Of a DNA stretch of 64,000 nucleotides, positions 1-9,095 are shown one piece after another. The stretch is from Alloalcanivorax balearicus MACL04 (GTDB lineage: Bacteria > Pseudomonadota > Gammaproteobacteria > Pseudomonadales > Alcanivoracaceae): the NCBI RefSeq assembly GCF_025532145.1, contig NZ_ARXS01000022.1, positions 1 through 64,000 of the forward strand, given 5' to 3'. The stretch's first letter is position 1. Every line of letters begins with the position of its first letter. The notes under the pieces are model-generated. The model saw only the letters and a list, made by a program, of their open reading frames with translations, ran no database searches and was not told the DNA's origin. Both the position numbers and the translations under genes were made by a program.

Positions 1-19
1 CAGAGGGCGAGTCCATACA

Positions 20-117
20 TAGGAGCTTGCCTGCAAGCGAATTGTGTTTTCGATCCCCAAGAGATTCGCTTGCAGGCAAGCTCCTACAGCGGCTTCGTAG
101 TCTGCTCCGTGGGGAGC
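20..117. repeat. REP-like palindromic element, copy A
   Basis: A perfect 23-bp inverted repeat (20-42 and 64-86) encloses a 21-bp spacer. It is followed by a tail (about 77-100) containing CTCCTACAGCGGCTTCGTAG. The tail recurs, with one or two changes, near 24305, 26413 and, inverted, 14163. The element lies just beyond the stop of the minus-strand gene that follows, which is typical of REP/BIME-like elements in pseudomonad relatives. No coding capacity is seen. Confidence 0.75.
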
Positions 118-125
118 TGCACAGG

Positions 126-872
126 CTAGTTCAGCTGGCGGATATGGTAGTTAAGGCGTCCGTCGCGCACGAATGAAGCCAACGCCGGATGCTCCTGCAC
201 CCGGCGCCGCAAGTGAACGCTGCGCGCCGGCAATCGGGAAAACGCCACGACCGCGTTGTGGCAATCACCGCAAGACAGGCGAAAACGGCTGGCCCAACCG
301 GCCATGGCGGTGGAACCGGCCGCGTGGCTGTCGCGAAATTCGCGATAATCACCGAAGTTCATCACCAATACGCCATGCTCGGAGACATGCCGGCTCAAGC
401 TGTCGCACCAGTCGCGATCCGCCGCCACCGCCCGCGTTACCGATTCATCCCTGGGCGCGAACAGGTCCTCGATGATCAAATCGAACGGCGGCCCCTTATA
501 ATCACGCAGCCACTGCACCGCATCACCTTCCACGGTTTCCATATCATCATCGATCACCTGAAACACTTCCCGCGCCACGGTCAGATGCAATGGGTCCATT
601 TCCACCGCCACCAGACACTCCGGCTTCAGTAACCGGCGCAGCGGCGGAATCAGCGTGCCGCCTCCCAATCCCAATACCAGCACCCGGCGCAATCGCTCCG
701 GTTCCCCTAATAAAGCCGGCAGCCACAACAGATCCCAGACGCTGCCGGTGACCAGGCGACGGGGGTGGAATTCGGAGTGCTGCACCCCATTGGCGTACAG
801 CTCCAAAGTCGTTCGCCGGCGACGCACCTGATAACACACCCCGTCGTGCTGCTGCTCCCAGATCAGACTCAT
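126..872 (-). CDS. Spermidine-synthase-like methyltransferase-fold protein
   Basis: 248 aa with a class I methyltransferase/spermidine-synthase fold. A glycine-rich nucleotide loop (VLVLGLGGGTLIPPL, about residues 64-78) is followed by an acidic strand end (AVEMD) and a GDAVQWL motif, then an acidic DLIIEDLF strand. This is the order seen in SpeE-like proteins. It lacks the full N-terminal tetramerisation domain of true polyamine synthases, so it is better called SpeE-like than spermidine synthase. The start ATG abuts the stop of the upstream DUF748 gene with no gap, so the two are probably co-transcribed. Substrate unknown. Confidence 0.75.
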   Translation of the reverse strand: MSLIWEQQHDGVCYQVRRRRTTLELYANGVQHSEFHPRRLVTGSVWDLLWLPALLGEPERLRRVLVLGLGGGTLIPPLRRLLKPECLVAVEMDPLHLTVAREVFQVIDDDMETVEGDAVQWLRDYKGPPFDLIIEDLFAPRDESVTRAVAADRDWCDSLSRHVSEHGVLVMNFGDYREFRDSHAAGSTAMAGWASRFRLSCGDCHNAVVAFSRLPARSVHLRRRVQEHPALASFVRDGRLNYHIRQLN

Positions 873-3854
873 TTAATCGTTGCCCAGGCCAAGTTGAATG
901 CCAGCCAGTTTACCGTCCATGGCCGGTTCGCCGAGACGGACACGGCCCGCATCCAGCCCATGCTGCTCCACCAGTTCGTTGCGCGCGTTCTCCGCCCGCT
1001 GGGTCGCCAATGTCCGCAGCGTCTGTGCGCTGACGTCCTTGGCGGCGGCTTCCACCAGCCGGTCCCAGGCCAGCTGGGCGCGGCGGGCATCGGCCTGGTC
1101 GTCGCGGCCTTCCACGCCCAACTCAGCGCTGTCGGTATTGAATCGTTTTTCGAATTCCTTGACGATGCGCTTGCCCCAGCGATTATCGGCCAGCGCCGCC
1201 TGCTCCCCCGGCCAGTCGCCACGGAACATGCCTTCACTCAACTGCTCACCCAGGGCCTGGCGAGCAAAGGCGGCCCGGTCCTCGTCATTGGTTTGTCCGC
1301 TGAGGGCCACCGACAGGCCCGGCCTTTTGCTGAGCACCTCATTCAAGGTGGCCAGATTCTGCCGGGTCTCCGCACCGGGCATGGCTTCACCGGCGGGAAA
1401 CGCGATCTGCTCCAGATCCTTGCCGCCGGCCAGACTGGACAACAGCGAGAATGGCGCGGTGGCGGCTTTCACCAAGACGTTCTTGATCACCGTGAATACC
1501 AGTCCGGCAACACTGAAACTGGGATCATTCATATCTCCGGACACATTCAACGGGAGATTGATCATGCCCGAAGAATCACGCAACACCGACAAACCCAGCC
1601 GAACCGGCGCATTCACCGCGTCGTCGCTCTGCACCCGGTCACCCAGGAAAAAGCGGTCGGCGGCCACCGTGGAGCGGCTTTCCAACTGATTGTTTTCGAT
1701 CTTCACCGTGGAGTTCACGCTCAGCAGGCCACGGCGCACCGCGTAGCCGAGAAAGCGCCCGGTATAAGGTGTCAGCCCTTCCATGCCATAGCTTTGGAAA
1801 TCCATTTTCAGGTCCAGGAACAACGGATCCGGTGACACCGTGCCTTCCGCTTTCAAAGGCGCGTTGCCGTTCACCTTGCCATTCAAGGTGATCGCGGCAC
1901 GGCCCCCGCCGGTGTCGAAATTGCGCACCGTGCTGTTCCATTGTTCCAAGGAAATGGCGAACGGTTTCGACAGCGACGCATCGTTGTGCGCCAGCTTCGA
2001 ATTCTTCACACGGACCTGTTTAAGACCAACCCGCCAGGCTGGCCCGCCGGTGTCACCGCCACCACCGCCAGTATCGAGCCGCGACACCAGGTCCCGGCCC
2101 TGGGCGTCCACGCGATTGACCAGATCCAAACCGCTGATATCGATATTGGCCACCGTGGCGCGATGCTCGGCGGTGTTGACCGACACACCGCTGGCCTGCA
2201 TCGCCGCCAGTTTGGCGAAGCTCTGGCCATTGCCTTCGAGCAGATCAAGGTTGTTCAATCCAGCGCCGCCGGACACGGTCACCACCGGTTCTTCGCCGGA
2301 CACATCCACTTGCACGTCCGCACTGGCCTGGCCGCTGCGTATGGTGATCGGCACGGCCTGTTTCACCCAGGGCGCGAACGCCGGAAGCGGGATAGCGTCC
2401 GCTTTGATCGCCACGGAGACGTTCAGCGGCGACAGACTGCCTTCACCGCTGTGATTGAGCTGGCCACTCTCCGCCAGCAGCGCGTCGCCCTGCCAATGCC
2501 AGCTGATCTGGTCGCCCACGGTCACATCGGTGACGGTCAGATTGGTGTTGGTGAGCGCCACTGGCGTGGCTGGATTCACGGTTTTGTCCAGCAATGTCAG
2601 TTGCGCTTGTTCCAACGCCACCGTTTGCAAGGTTACCCGCCAGGGTGCACCGGCATTGTCTTCGGTGATTTCATCGTCCTCTTCGGACGCGTTACGCGGC
2701 AGGAACAGGGTGGCCAGATCAAGCCCCTCCTGATCCAGCTCCGCTTTCACCACCGCGTCACTGATGCGCACTTCCGGCACCATCACCTCACGAGCCACCG
2801 TATCCAGGCTTACACCGTTGACGGCGATGCGTGGCAGGGTCAGATTGGCCTCTTCCTGGCCGGCACGGCGGATCACCAGGTTATCCAGTTCCAAAGAACC
2901 GTTGCTCACCGTCAGTCCCTGCCCCTGTTCCGCCGAGAACCGGTAATCCGCGCTCAACGCCAGATGGCCGGACGGAATGCGGAAATCGAACTGGGAGCGC
3001 AACAACTGAGCAAAGGACACCAGATCCACCTGGGTCATACTCAGTTGCCCATCGGTGCTCAACGGCAGGAGATTAAAGCGACCGCTCCATTCCAGCGTGC
3101 CACCATCCGGCCCCTCGATATTCAGGGCATAGCGATTGTCTTCCTGCTCCGGCGTCCGGGTAGTGAGATCCTCGACCTTGAATTCCACCGGCAGCGTCAG
3201 CGTCACCGGTTCCTCGCCGGTGGCGTCGATGAAGCGCACCTGGCCGGCGGTCAATTGCAGCACATCCACTGTCAGCGCCGGCACCGGGGATTCCTGTTGT
3301 TGCGCCCCGTCAGCCTCGCCGGCCGGTGTTTCTTCCGCTACCGGCTGTTCCTGTGGCTCTTGAGGTTCCTGTTGCTCCTGCTCTGGCGCGACGTCTTGCT
3401 GCTCCGGTTCGCTGTCGCTGTCCGCATCGGCGGCCGGTTGTGAAAGTCTGGCGAGAATATCGTCGATACTCAGCTCGCCGCCCTTGCCCCGCCACAGCCC
3501 CGCGTCCAGCCCATCCAGGCTGATTTCCCTGACCCACGGGCGCCAATGGAACAGCGAAGACCAGAACTGGGCATTGACGAACAAACGCTGAAACCCCAGC
3601 AGAGTGTCGGTGCGGTCGTCGGCGATATCGAACCCTTCCACGGTTGCCGATAAGACAAAGGGATTGAGACTGACCTTTTCCACCGTTACCGTCCGACCCA
3701 GCAACGAGGACAATTCCTCCTCCGCTTTGCCGCGCAGCCAGCCGGGCAGAATCAGTCCCACCACCACCAGATACAACACGTAGAGGAAAAGGCAGATCAC
3801 CACCGTACGCCGGCCCCAGCCCTGGCGGCGCCACCACTGTAATGGGGTGTCCAT
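873..3854 (-). CDS. DUF748 (AsmA-like) envelope protein
   Basis: 993 aa. A short cytoplasmic N-terminus is followed by one membrane segment (about residues 17-37), then a long periplasmic part. Its start (LLGRTVTVEKVSLNPF, then FVNAQFWSSLFHWRPWV) is the classic DUF748 signature, which resembles AsmA/TamB-type repeating beta proteins. A low-complexity Glu/Gln/Pro/Ala stretch at about residues 140-190 is probably a flexible linker. The last 150 residues contain a segment resembling an OmpA-like fold (about 840-890). The AsmA superfamily is thought to work in outer-membrane lipid homeostasis; this member's role is unknown. It starts a two-gene unit with the SpeE-like gene. Confidence 0.85.
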   Translation of the reverse strand: MDTPLQWWRRQGWGRRTVVICLFLYVLYLVVVGLILPGWLRGKAEEELSSLLGRTVTVEKVSLNPFVLSATVEGFDIADDRTDTLLGFQRLFVNAQFWSSLFHWRPWVREISLDGLDAGLWRGKGGELSIDDILARLSQPAADADSDSEPEQQDVAPEQEQQEPQEPQEQPVAEETPAGEADGAQQQESPVPALTVDVLQLTAGQVRFIDATGEEPVTLTLPVEFKVEDLTTRTPEQEDNRYALNIEGPDGGTLEWSGRFNLLPLSTDGQLSMTQVDLVSFAQLLRSQFDFRIPSGHLALSADYRFSAEQGQGLTVSNGSLELDNLVIRRAGQEEANLTLPRIAVNGVSLDTVAREVMVPEVRISDAVVKAELDQEGLDLATLFLPRNASEEDDEITEDNAGAPWRVTLQTVALEQAQLTLLDKTVNPATPVALTNTNLTVTDVTVGDQISWHWQGDALLAESGQLNHSGEGSLSPLNVSVAIKADAIPLPAFAPWVKQAVPITIRSGQASADVQVDVSGEEPVVTVSGGAGLNNLDLLEGNGQSFAKLAAMQASGVSVNTAEHRATVANIDISGLDLVNRVDAQGRDLVSRLDTGGGGGDTGGPAWRVGLKQVRVKNSKLAHNDASLSKPFAISLEQWNSTVRNFDTGGGRAAITLNGKVNGNAPLKAEGTVSPDPLFLDLKMDFQSYGMEGLTPYTGRFLGYAVRRGLLSVNSTVKIENNQLESRSTVAADRFFLGDRVQSDDAVNAPVRLGLSVLRDSSGMINLPLNVSGDMNDPSFSVAGLVFTVIKNVLVKAATAPFSLLSSLAGGKDLEQIAFPAGEAMPGAETRQNLATLNEVLSKRPGLSVALSGQTNDEDRAAFARQALGEQLSEGMFRGDWPGEQAALADNRWGKRIVKEFEKRFNTDSAELGVEGRDDQADARRAQLAWDRLVEAAAKDVSAQTLRTLATQRAENARNELVEQHGLDAGRVRLGEPAMDGKLAGIQLGLGND

Positions 3855-4041
3855 GTCAGTCTCCTGTTCCTTGCGTCCGTGAGAGCACTATTACTGTCCC
3901 GAGATAGCCTTTGTCGATACCGCCTGCCAAACCCAGGCCCGGCTCAATTATCGACGACGAGACCGCCGCCGAGGTTTCCACGGCCATTGTGCCGGGAATC
4001 AGCGCCGGCACAATCGGGGCCTTCCTTTCTGGAGAGCCCCC

Positions 4042-4518
4042 ATGAGCGACAATTATCTGCTTAGTCTGTACCGCAAAACCCGCCGGATTCCCAAGGGGCG
4101 GGAATTGTTTTCCCTGATTTTCAGCCGCAAGGCGCCTTATTTCGGCACCGTCCGGCCCCTGATCGCCGAATTGCGTCCCAACTACTGCGAAGTTCACATC
4201 AAAAAACGCAAGGCAGTGGAGAATCACATCGGCACGGTTCATGTCATCGCCATTTGTAATGCCCTGGAAGCCGCCATGGGCGCCATGGCCGAGGCGTCCA
4301 TTCCCAAACACCTGCGCTGGATTCCCAAGGGCATGGACGTGCGCTACACCGCCAAGGCCAGCAGCGACATCGTCGCCACCGCCGAAGTGGACGCCGATGC
4401 CTGGGAAAACGGCCCGGACCTGCCGGTCACTGTCACCGCCCGGCGCGACGATGGCACCGTGGTGGTGGCCGGTACCATTCACCTCTGGGTTACCGAAAAA
4501 CCGGCCCGGGACGCCTGA
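4042..4518 (+). CDS. DUF4442 hot-dog-fold protein
   Basis: 158 aa, small and soluble. The sequence pattern (LIAELRPNYCEVHI, then HVIAICNALEAAMGAMAEA, then a conserved WIPKGMDVRYTAKA strand) matches DUF4442, a thioesterase-like hot-dog family related to PaaI/YiiD-type proteins. The ATG has a GGAGAG ribosome site a few bases upstream. It faces away from the DUF748 gene and converges with the hydrolase gene downstream. An acyl-CoA thioesterase activity is plausible but not shown. A 222-aa open frame on the other strand (3856-4524) is judged a shadow. Confidence 0.85.
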   Translation: MSDNYLLSLYRKTRRIPKGRELFSLIFSRKAPYFGTVRPLIAELRPNYCEVHIKKRKAVENHIGTVHVIAICNALEAAMGAMAEASIPKHLRWIPKGMDVRYTAKASSDIVATAEVDADAWENGPDLPVTVTARRDDGTVVVAGTIHLWVTEKPARDA

Positions 4519-4523
4519 CTTCA

Positions 4524-5165
4524 CTAGTGCGCATCGATGAACTCAACGATACGGTCCGCCGCCTCACGCAGGTTGTCCTGATGGCTTACCGGCGCCGATT
4601 TGCGCGGCTTCAGGTCATGGTCCCCATCGGGCAGCCAGGTCACCGTCACCCGGCTGCCCAGAGCATAACCGGCCACTTCCGGCGGCTTGCCGAACGGATC
4701 CCGCTCTCCCTGACAGATCAGCGTCGGCCGCGACAACGACGGCAGGTGTTCGGTGCGGGTACGTTCCGGTTTCCCCGGCGGATGGAACGGGTAGCCCAGG
4801 GCCACCACGCCGGCCCAGGGCTGCTTGTCCGCTCCGGAGTCCGCCGCCACCAGCGTCGCCATGCGGCCACCCATGGATTTGCCGCCAATCCATAGTGGCA
4901 ATCCGGTGCTGCTTTCCTTGAGCACCTGGCCGACAACAGCGTCAAACCGGGCCAGCAGCCTCGCGGCCCGGTCCGGCGGTGCCTTGATGCCTTCGCGGCG
5001 CCTCCGGTCCATATAATCGAATTCAAAGCGGGCCACCTCAATACCCCGCTCCGCCAGCAGTTCCGCCATGCCCGTCATGAACGGACTGTCCATCGGCGCC
5101 CCGGCGCCATGGGCCAGCACCAGGGTAGCTTTTGGCCGCTCCGGCCGATTCCACAACAACGACAA
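4524..5165 (-). CDS. Small alpha/beta hydrolase, KANL3/Tex30 family
   Basis: 213 aa. The oxyanion region (LVLAHGAGAPMDSPFM, residues 16-31), nucleophile elbow (IGGKSMGGRMA, with Ser in GKSMGG) and a late catalytic His (PDGDHDLKPR) fit the KANL3/Tex30 subgroup of dienelactone-hydrolase-like proteins. No signal peptide is seen, so it is probably cytoplasmic. Its ATG lies 18 bp after the stop of the upstream SDR gene, suggesting a two-gene operon. Substrate unknown. Confidence 0.85.
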   Translation of the reverse strand: MSLLWNRPERPKATLVLAHGAGAPMDSPFMTGMAELLAERGIEVARFEFDYMDRRRREGIKAPPDRAARLLARFDAVVGQVLKESSTGLPLWIGGKSMGGRMATLVAADSGADKQPWAGVVALGYPFHPPGKPERTRTEHLPSLSRPTLICQGERDPFGKPPEVAGYALGSRVTVTWLPDGDHDLKPRKSAPVSHQDNLREAADRIVEFIDAH

Positions 5166-5183
5166 TGATCGGTCTCCTCACCA

Positions 5184-5945
5184 TCAGGCCTGTAACCAGG
5201 CGGCAATACGGCGGTTCACCAGGCGTGGGGAGAATTTGCCAAGCCAGACCAGCAACCGGTTACGCCAGCCGGTCACCACGATGGCTCGCCGCCGGTGTTC
5301 CAGAGCCTGACGCACCACATCGCGGGGCTGCATGGTACCGGCCCTGAACAGCCTGGTCCCGCTCATGTTGGCCTGCTCGGCGAATTCGGTACGGGTGGCA
5401 CCGGGACAAAGCGCACTGACCTCGATGCCCTGCCCTCGCAATTCCTCATGCAGGGCTTCACTGAAGGACAGCACGAACGCCTTGGTGGCGTAGTAGACGG
5501 CCATGTTCGGCCCGGCCTGAAAGGCCGCGGTGGAGGCCACGTTGATGATGAACGCATCGCGGGCGGTGCTCAGTTGCGGTAACACCTGCCAGGTCAGCGC
5601 CACCAGAGCGTTGACGTTCACCTGGATCATGCTCATCTGCCGTGGCAACGGCAGATCCTTGAACGGCCCCCGGTCACCAAAACCGGCGTTATTGATCAGC
5701 CCCACCAGACGAATCGCGCGGGTATCCAGGTCGTGTATCAGGCGCGCCACCGCATCGGGGCTGGCCAGATCGCATTCCAGCGCCACCACCTCAATATTGA
5801 ACGAAGCCGCCAATTCCTCGCCCAACCGTTGCAGGGCCGGCAAACGCCGCGCCGCCAGTACCAGGTTGTACCCTTCCGCCGCCAATTGCCGGGCGAAAGC
5901 ATCGCCAATACCGGCACTGGCGCCGGTGATCAGTACTGCTTCCAT
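5184..5945 (-). CDS. Short-chain dehydrogenase/reductase (DltE/YqjQ type)
   Basis: 253 aa classical SDR. It has the cofactor loop TGASAGIG (residues 7-14), INNAGFG, and the catalytic pair in VYYATKAF (Tyr and Lys). An Arg-rich start to the second strand (AARRLPAL) suggests NADP(H) preference. The 'SAGIGDAFARQLA' style and the long C-terminal hydrophobic/arginine segment (VTGWRNRLLVWLGKFSPRL) are typical of the DltE/YqjQ-like SDR subgroup, whose tail often binds membranes. First gene of a probable operon with the following hydrolase. Substrate not predictable. Confidence 0.88.
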   Translation of the reverse strand: MEAVLITGASAGIGDAFARQLAAEGYNLVLAARRLPALQRLGEELAASFNIEVVALECDLASPDAVARLIHDLDTRAIRLVGLINNAGFGDRGPFKDLPLPRQMSMIQVNVNALVALTWQVLPQLSTARDAFIINVASTAAFQAGPNMAVYYATKAFVLSFSEALHEELRGQGIEVSALCPGATRTEFAEQANMSGTRLFRAGTMQPRDVVRQALEHRRRAIVVTGWRNRLLVWLGKFSPRLVNRRIAAWLQA

Positions 5946-6062
5946 ACCCCGCTCCGTCGATGGTTCAGATGCTCTCAGTTAACGCTTTTTTCACTGCATA
6001 TTTAAGTGTCGATTCGTAAAAGCCTGTTCAAAATGGCGAAGACAGCGGACATCGGAGAAATC

Positions 6063-7109
6063 CTAATCCCCCCACAGGCTCATCTGGCCTTCCAAACCCG
6101 GTGGTCGAAAACCGGAGACATCCAGCTCGAAACCTTCCCGGGGCGCCAGGCCGTGGCGCTGGCAGGCGTTGCGGAACCGCTGGGACAACAACGATGCCCA
6201 GGGCCCCTTGCCCTGATGGCGATGGAACCAACGGCTATCATAGGCGGCGCCGCCATGCAGCTCCCGCAGCGTCGCCATCACCCGTCCGGCGCGATCCGGA
6301 TAATGCTCCTGCAACCATTGCTCCCACAGAGCGCCCAGCTCATGGGGCAGACGCAACACCACATAACCGGCGCTGCGGGCACCGGCGGCAGCCACCTGCT
6401 CGACGATATCTTCCAGCTCGTGATCATTGATGAACGGAATCAACGGCGCCACCAGTACCGTCACCGGCACACCGGCCCGGGCCAGTTCCCGCACCACCCG
6501 TACCCGCTCGCGGCCGGCGGTGGCACGTGGCTCCAGCTGATTCTTCAGCACATTGTCCAGGGTGGTCACCGATACCGCCACGCTGGCTCGCCCGTTCCGC
6601 GCCATCGGCGCGATCAGGTCCAGGTCCCGCAGCACCAGAGCGCTTTTGGTGATCAGACTGAACGGGTGGGCGCAATCGGACAACACTTGCAGGATCTCAC
6701 GGGTAATGCGCCGCTCCCGTTCCACCGGCTGATAGGGATCGGTGGCGGTGCCGATCACCAGCGGACGGCAACGGTAGCCCGGCTTGCGCAGCGCATCACG
6801 CAACACCTCGGCGGCGTTGTCCTTACAGAAAATCTCGCTTTCAAAATCCTGCCCCGGCGACAGATCCACATAGGCGTGATTGGGGCGGGCGAAACAGTAA
6901 ATGCAGCCATGCTCGCAGCCCCGATAGGGATTGATACTGCTGTCAAAGTGCAGATCCGGGCTGCGATTATGGGTAATAACGGAACGGGCGATTTCCCGGT
7001 GGTAGCGAGTGGGCCGCGCCGCCGGAGGCTCGTCCCGTTCTATCCGGGTTACCGCGAAGCGGCCCGGGCATTCGCTCAGGGTACCCCTATTACCGGCTTG
7101 GTTGGCCAT
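6063..7109 (-). CDS. PA0069/SplB-like radical SAM protein
   Basis: 348 aa. The radical-SAM cluster Cys are C65, C69 and C72 in the motif GCEHGCIYCFARP (C-x3-C-x2-C). Preceding residues (SSINPYRGCEHGC) and the GTATDPYQPVE segment are characteristic of the PA0069/Rv2578c family, related to spore photoproduct lyase SplB. The protein would bind a 4Fe-4S cluster and cleave S-adenosylmethionine; its substrate is unknown, though DNA repair has been suggested for relatives. The gene is monocistronic, with about 100 bp on each side. Confidence 0.88.
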   Translation of the reverse strand: MANQAGNRGTLSECPGRFAVTRIERDEPPAARPTRYHREIARSVITHNRSPDLHFDSSINPYRGCEHGCIYCFARPNHAYVDLSPGQDFESEIFCKDNAAEVLRDALRKPGYRCRPLVIGTATDPYQPVERERRITREILQVLSDCAHPFSLITKSALVLRDLDLIAPMARNGRASVAVSVTTLDNVLKNQLEPRATAGRERVRVVRELARAGVPVTVLVAPLIPFINDHELEDIVEQVAAAGARSAGYVVLRLPHELGALWEQWLQEHYPDRAGRVMATLRELHGGAAYDSRWFHRHQGKGPWASLLSQRFRNACQRHGLAPREGFELDVSGFRPPGLEGQMSLWGD

Positions 7110-7210
7110 GATCCACCCTCAAAACACTGTTCTTTTGAACAGTATTATCAGGACAGATCAGAGCCGACGCAAGCGCTTTGGACGGCGGCGTAGAGATCGT
7201 GAACAGGCTC

Positions 7211-7522
7211 TTAGTGCAGTGGTATCGGCTGGACCAGCACCCAGGGCTTCACCACCAGGGTCCATAGCTCCTGATCGGTCTCGAACCAGTCCTTCGCCTG
7301 CTCATCCTGGACCAGATCCACTTCGCCGCTATGTCGCCAGGCGGCGATTTGTGCCACCCGATCCTCGGCGAACGCCGCCGCCACATCGATCAGGTCCAGA
7401 TTGCCGGCCACCGCCACCACCAGGCCCCGGGCGAAGAACGGTTGCAGTTCGGACCAGCGTATCGGAGCGGTTTCCTGATTCAGTTTTTCTCGCAATACCT
7501 GGCCGGGGGAAGGCTCGGTCAT
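7211..7522 (-). CDS. DUF2288 family protein
   Basis: 103 aa from the ATG at 7522 (MTEPSPGQVLREKL). The open frame extends further upstream, but the extension is not protein-like and overlaps the upstream gene, so the internal ATG is preferred. The segments APIRWSELQPFFARG and VAAAFAEDRV, and the end WTLVVKPWVLVQ, match the small conserved proteobacterial DUF2288 family, which has no known function. No signal peptide or membrane segment. Confidence 0.8.
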   Translation of the reverse strand: MTEPSPGQVLREKLNQETAPIRWSELQPFFARGLVVAVAGNLDLIDVAAAFAEDRVAQIAAWRHSGEVDLVQDEQAKDWFETDQELWTLVVKPWVLVQPIPLH

Positions 7523-7586
7523 GACGGCTCCGGTCGAAAAAAGGGGCGCCATTATGGCCCAGGTGACGAGCGGGGAAAAACCGCCG

Positions 7587-8999
7587 TCACCATTGGATTT
7601 CGCGGCCCACCTGCGGCAGCGGCTCGCCATGCCGGTCGTAGGCGGTCAGCGAAGCCCCATTGTCATCAAGCACAATCCGCGAGAACGCGTCACGGCTATG
7701 CACTTCGCCGGGCACCGACACCTTGCCCATCGATAACCGGCTCAAACCGCGCAGGCTGTGCTGATCACGGATCATCGGCCGGTACCAGCGAAACGCCATC
7801 AGCGCGGTGGGCCAGAACAGCCCGGAGCAGATCCAGGCGTGCACCGGCGCGCGACCACGGGCATCCAGGCGTGCGTAAAGCGAGGCATGCACATCGCCGC
7901 TGAGCACCAGTACACGCCGACAGCCGGCATCACGGATACCCTCCAGCAGCCGCTGACGCTGGGCCCGGAACCCTTCCCAGGCGTCGTTGCCGCGAAACGG
8001 CCAGCGCTGTTCCGGGAACAGCGGCACCGAGGACACCAGGCATTTGATTCGGTCAGGTTCGGTATTGAGCCACTCCAGCACCGCTTGTTCCTGCGCCTTG
8101 GAGGTAATCCGCTTCTGCCATGGCCAGCGGCTCAGCACTCGCTCGGTGCGCAGGTCCATCATGAAGAAGTCCGCGCAGCCCCAGCGGAAGCGGTACCAGA
8201 GCGCATCCGGATCCCGGTCCAGCCGGGTGCCGGCGTCGTTCAGCGGCACCGCCGGCGAATGCGAGGCCTGATAGATCTGATAGGCCTTGATCGCCGCCGG
8301 ATACTTACTGGTCCAGAGATCGGCGTCCGCCCGCGCCGGCCAGTTATTCTCGATCTCATGGTCATCAAGAATCATGTGCTGGTTGTAGCGGGCCATCAGC
8401 CGCTTGATATTGGGCTGACCAAAACTCTGCCGGTACAGGTCGAAGTAATGCTGTTGGGTGGACGCCGCCGCCAACCGCCAGGTGGCATCGGCATAGACCT
8501 GATCGCCGCCAAACATGACGAAATCAGTGGGCTCGTGCTCGGCGACACCGGCCATGGTGGCGAATACCCGATCGGCCCGGGCATCTTCCACCTCACGGTC
8601 GGGCCCGACGAAGCGGTAGCAACAGGAGCCGAACAGGAACCGCGCCGGTGCTTTTTCATCCAGCGGCGAGGTACGGAAGGTCCCGTCATCGGCCCCATCC
8701 CATTGCAATGCCGTATCGGCCACGGCACTGTCACTGACCCAGCCGGCCTGGAACTGGTAACGGCATCCCGGCTCCAGTTCCGAGAGCACCACCACGCCGC
8801 TGCTGTCGAAATTGCCGTTGATGCGAAAATGCTTCGGTCCGCGCCAGTGGTGTTCCCCTTCGCGACGCCAGCGAATTCGCCCTAATGCCCTTTTTTCCCC
8901 GGCCACCAGCGACGCGGTCGGCATCACCCCCAAAATACGCACCCGCCGTGGCGCTACCGCTCCCACCACGGGTCCCACCGAAAACGAGTGGACTTTCAC
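7587..8999 (-). CDS. PhoD-like metallophosphatase
   Basis: 470 aa. Metal-binding motifs occur in the expected order: FLFGSCCYRF, MFGGDQVYAD, MILDDHEIENNW and VLVLSGDVHASLY. These are the alkaline phosphatase D/PhoD-like pattern of the calcineurin-like metallophosphatase fold. An N-terminal fibronectin-like PhoD_N region (about residues 20-100, CRYQFQAGW) precedes the catalytic part. No Tat or Sec signal is visible, unlike secreted PhoD, so a cytoplasmic or unknown location is likely. Substrate unknown. A second, longer PhoD-like protein is encoded at 15066. Confidence 0.85.
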   Translation of the reverse strand: MKVHSFSVGPVVGAVAPRRVRILGVMPTASLVAGEKRALGRIRWRREGEHHWRGPKHFRINGNFDSSGVVVLSELEPGCRYQFQAGWVSDSAVADTALQWDGADDGTFRTSPLDEKAPARFLFGSCCYRFVGPDREVEDARADRVFATMAGVAEHEPTDFVMFGGDQVYADATWRLAAASTQQHYFDLYRQSFGQPNIKRLMARYNQHMILDDHEIENNWPARADADLWTSKYPAAIKAYQIYQASHSPAVPLNDAGTRLDRDPDALWYRFRWGCADFFMMDLRTERVLSRWPWQKRITSKAQEQAVLEWLNTEPDRIKCLVSSVPLFPEQRWPFRGNDAWEGFRAQRQRLLEGIRDAGCRRVLVLSGDVHASLYARLDARGRAPVHAWICSGLFWPTALMAFRWYRPMIRDQHSLRGLSRLSMGKVSVPGEVHSRDAFSRIVLDDNGASLTAYDRHGEPLPQVGREIQW

Positions 9000-9095
9000 A
9001 TTCCCCCCTACTTTGGCTTTCTATTTCACGGTGGCAAGGCCGCCATACTTAATTAATACTATCCGCATGGATCGCCTCATCGGGTTACAACGATT

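Noticed and set aside
3856-4524. 222-aa open frame on the minus strand
   Set aside because: It is the antisense shadow of the DUF4442 gene, which has a ribosome site and family motifs; the shadow has none.
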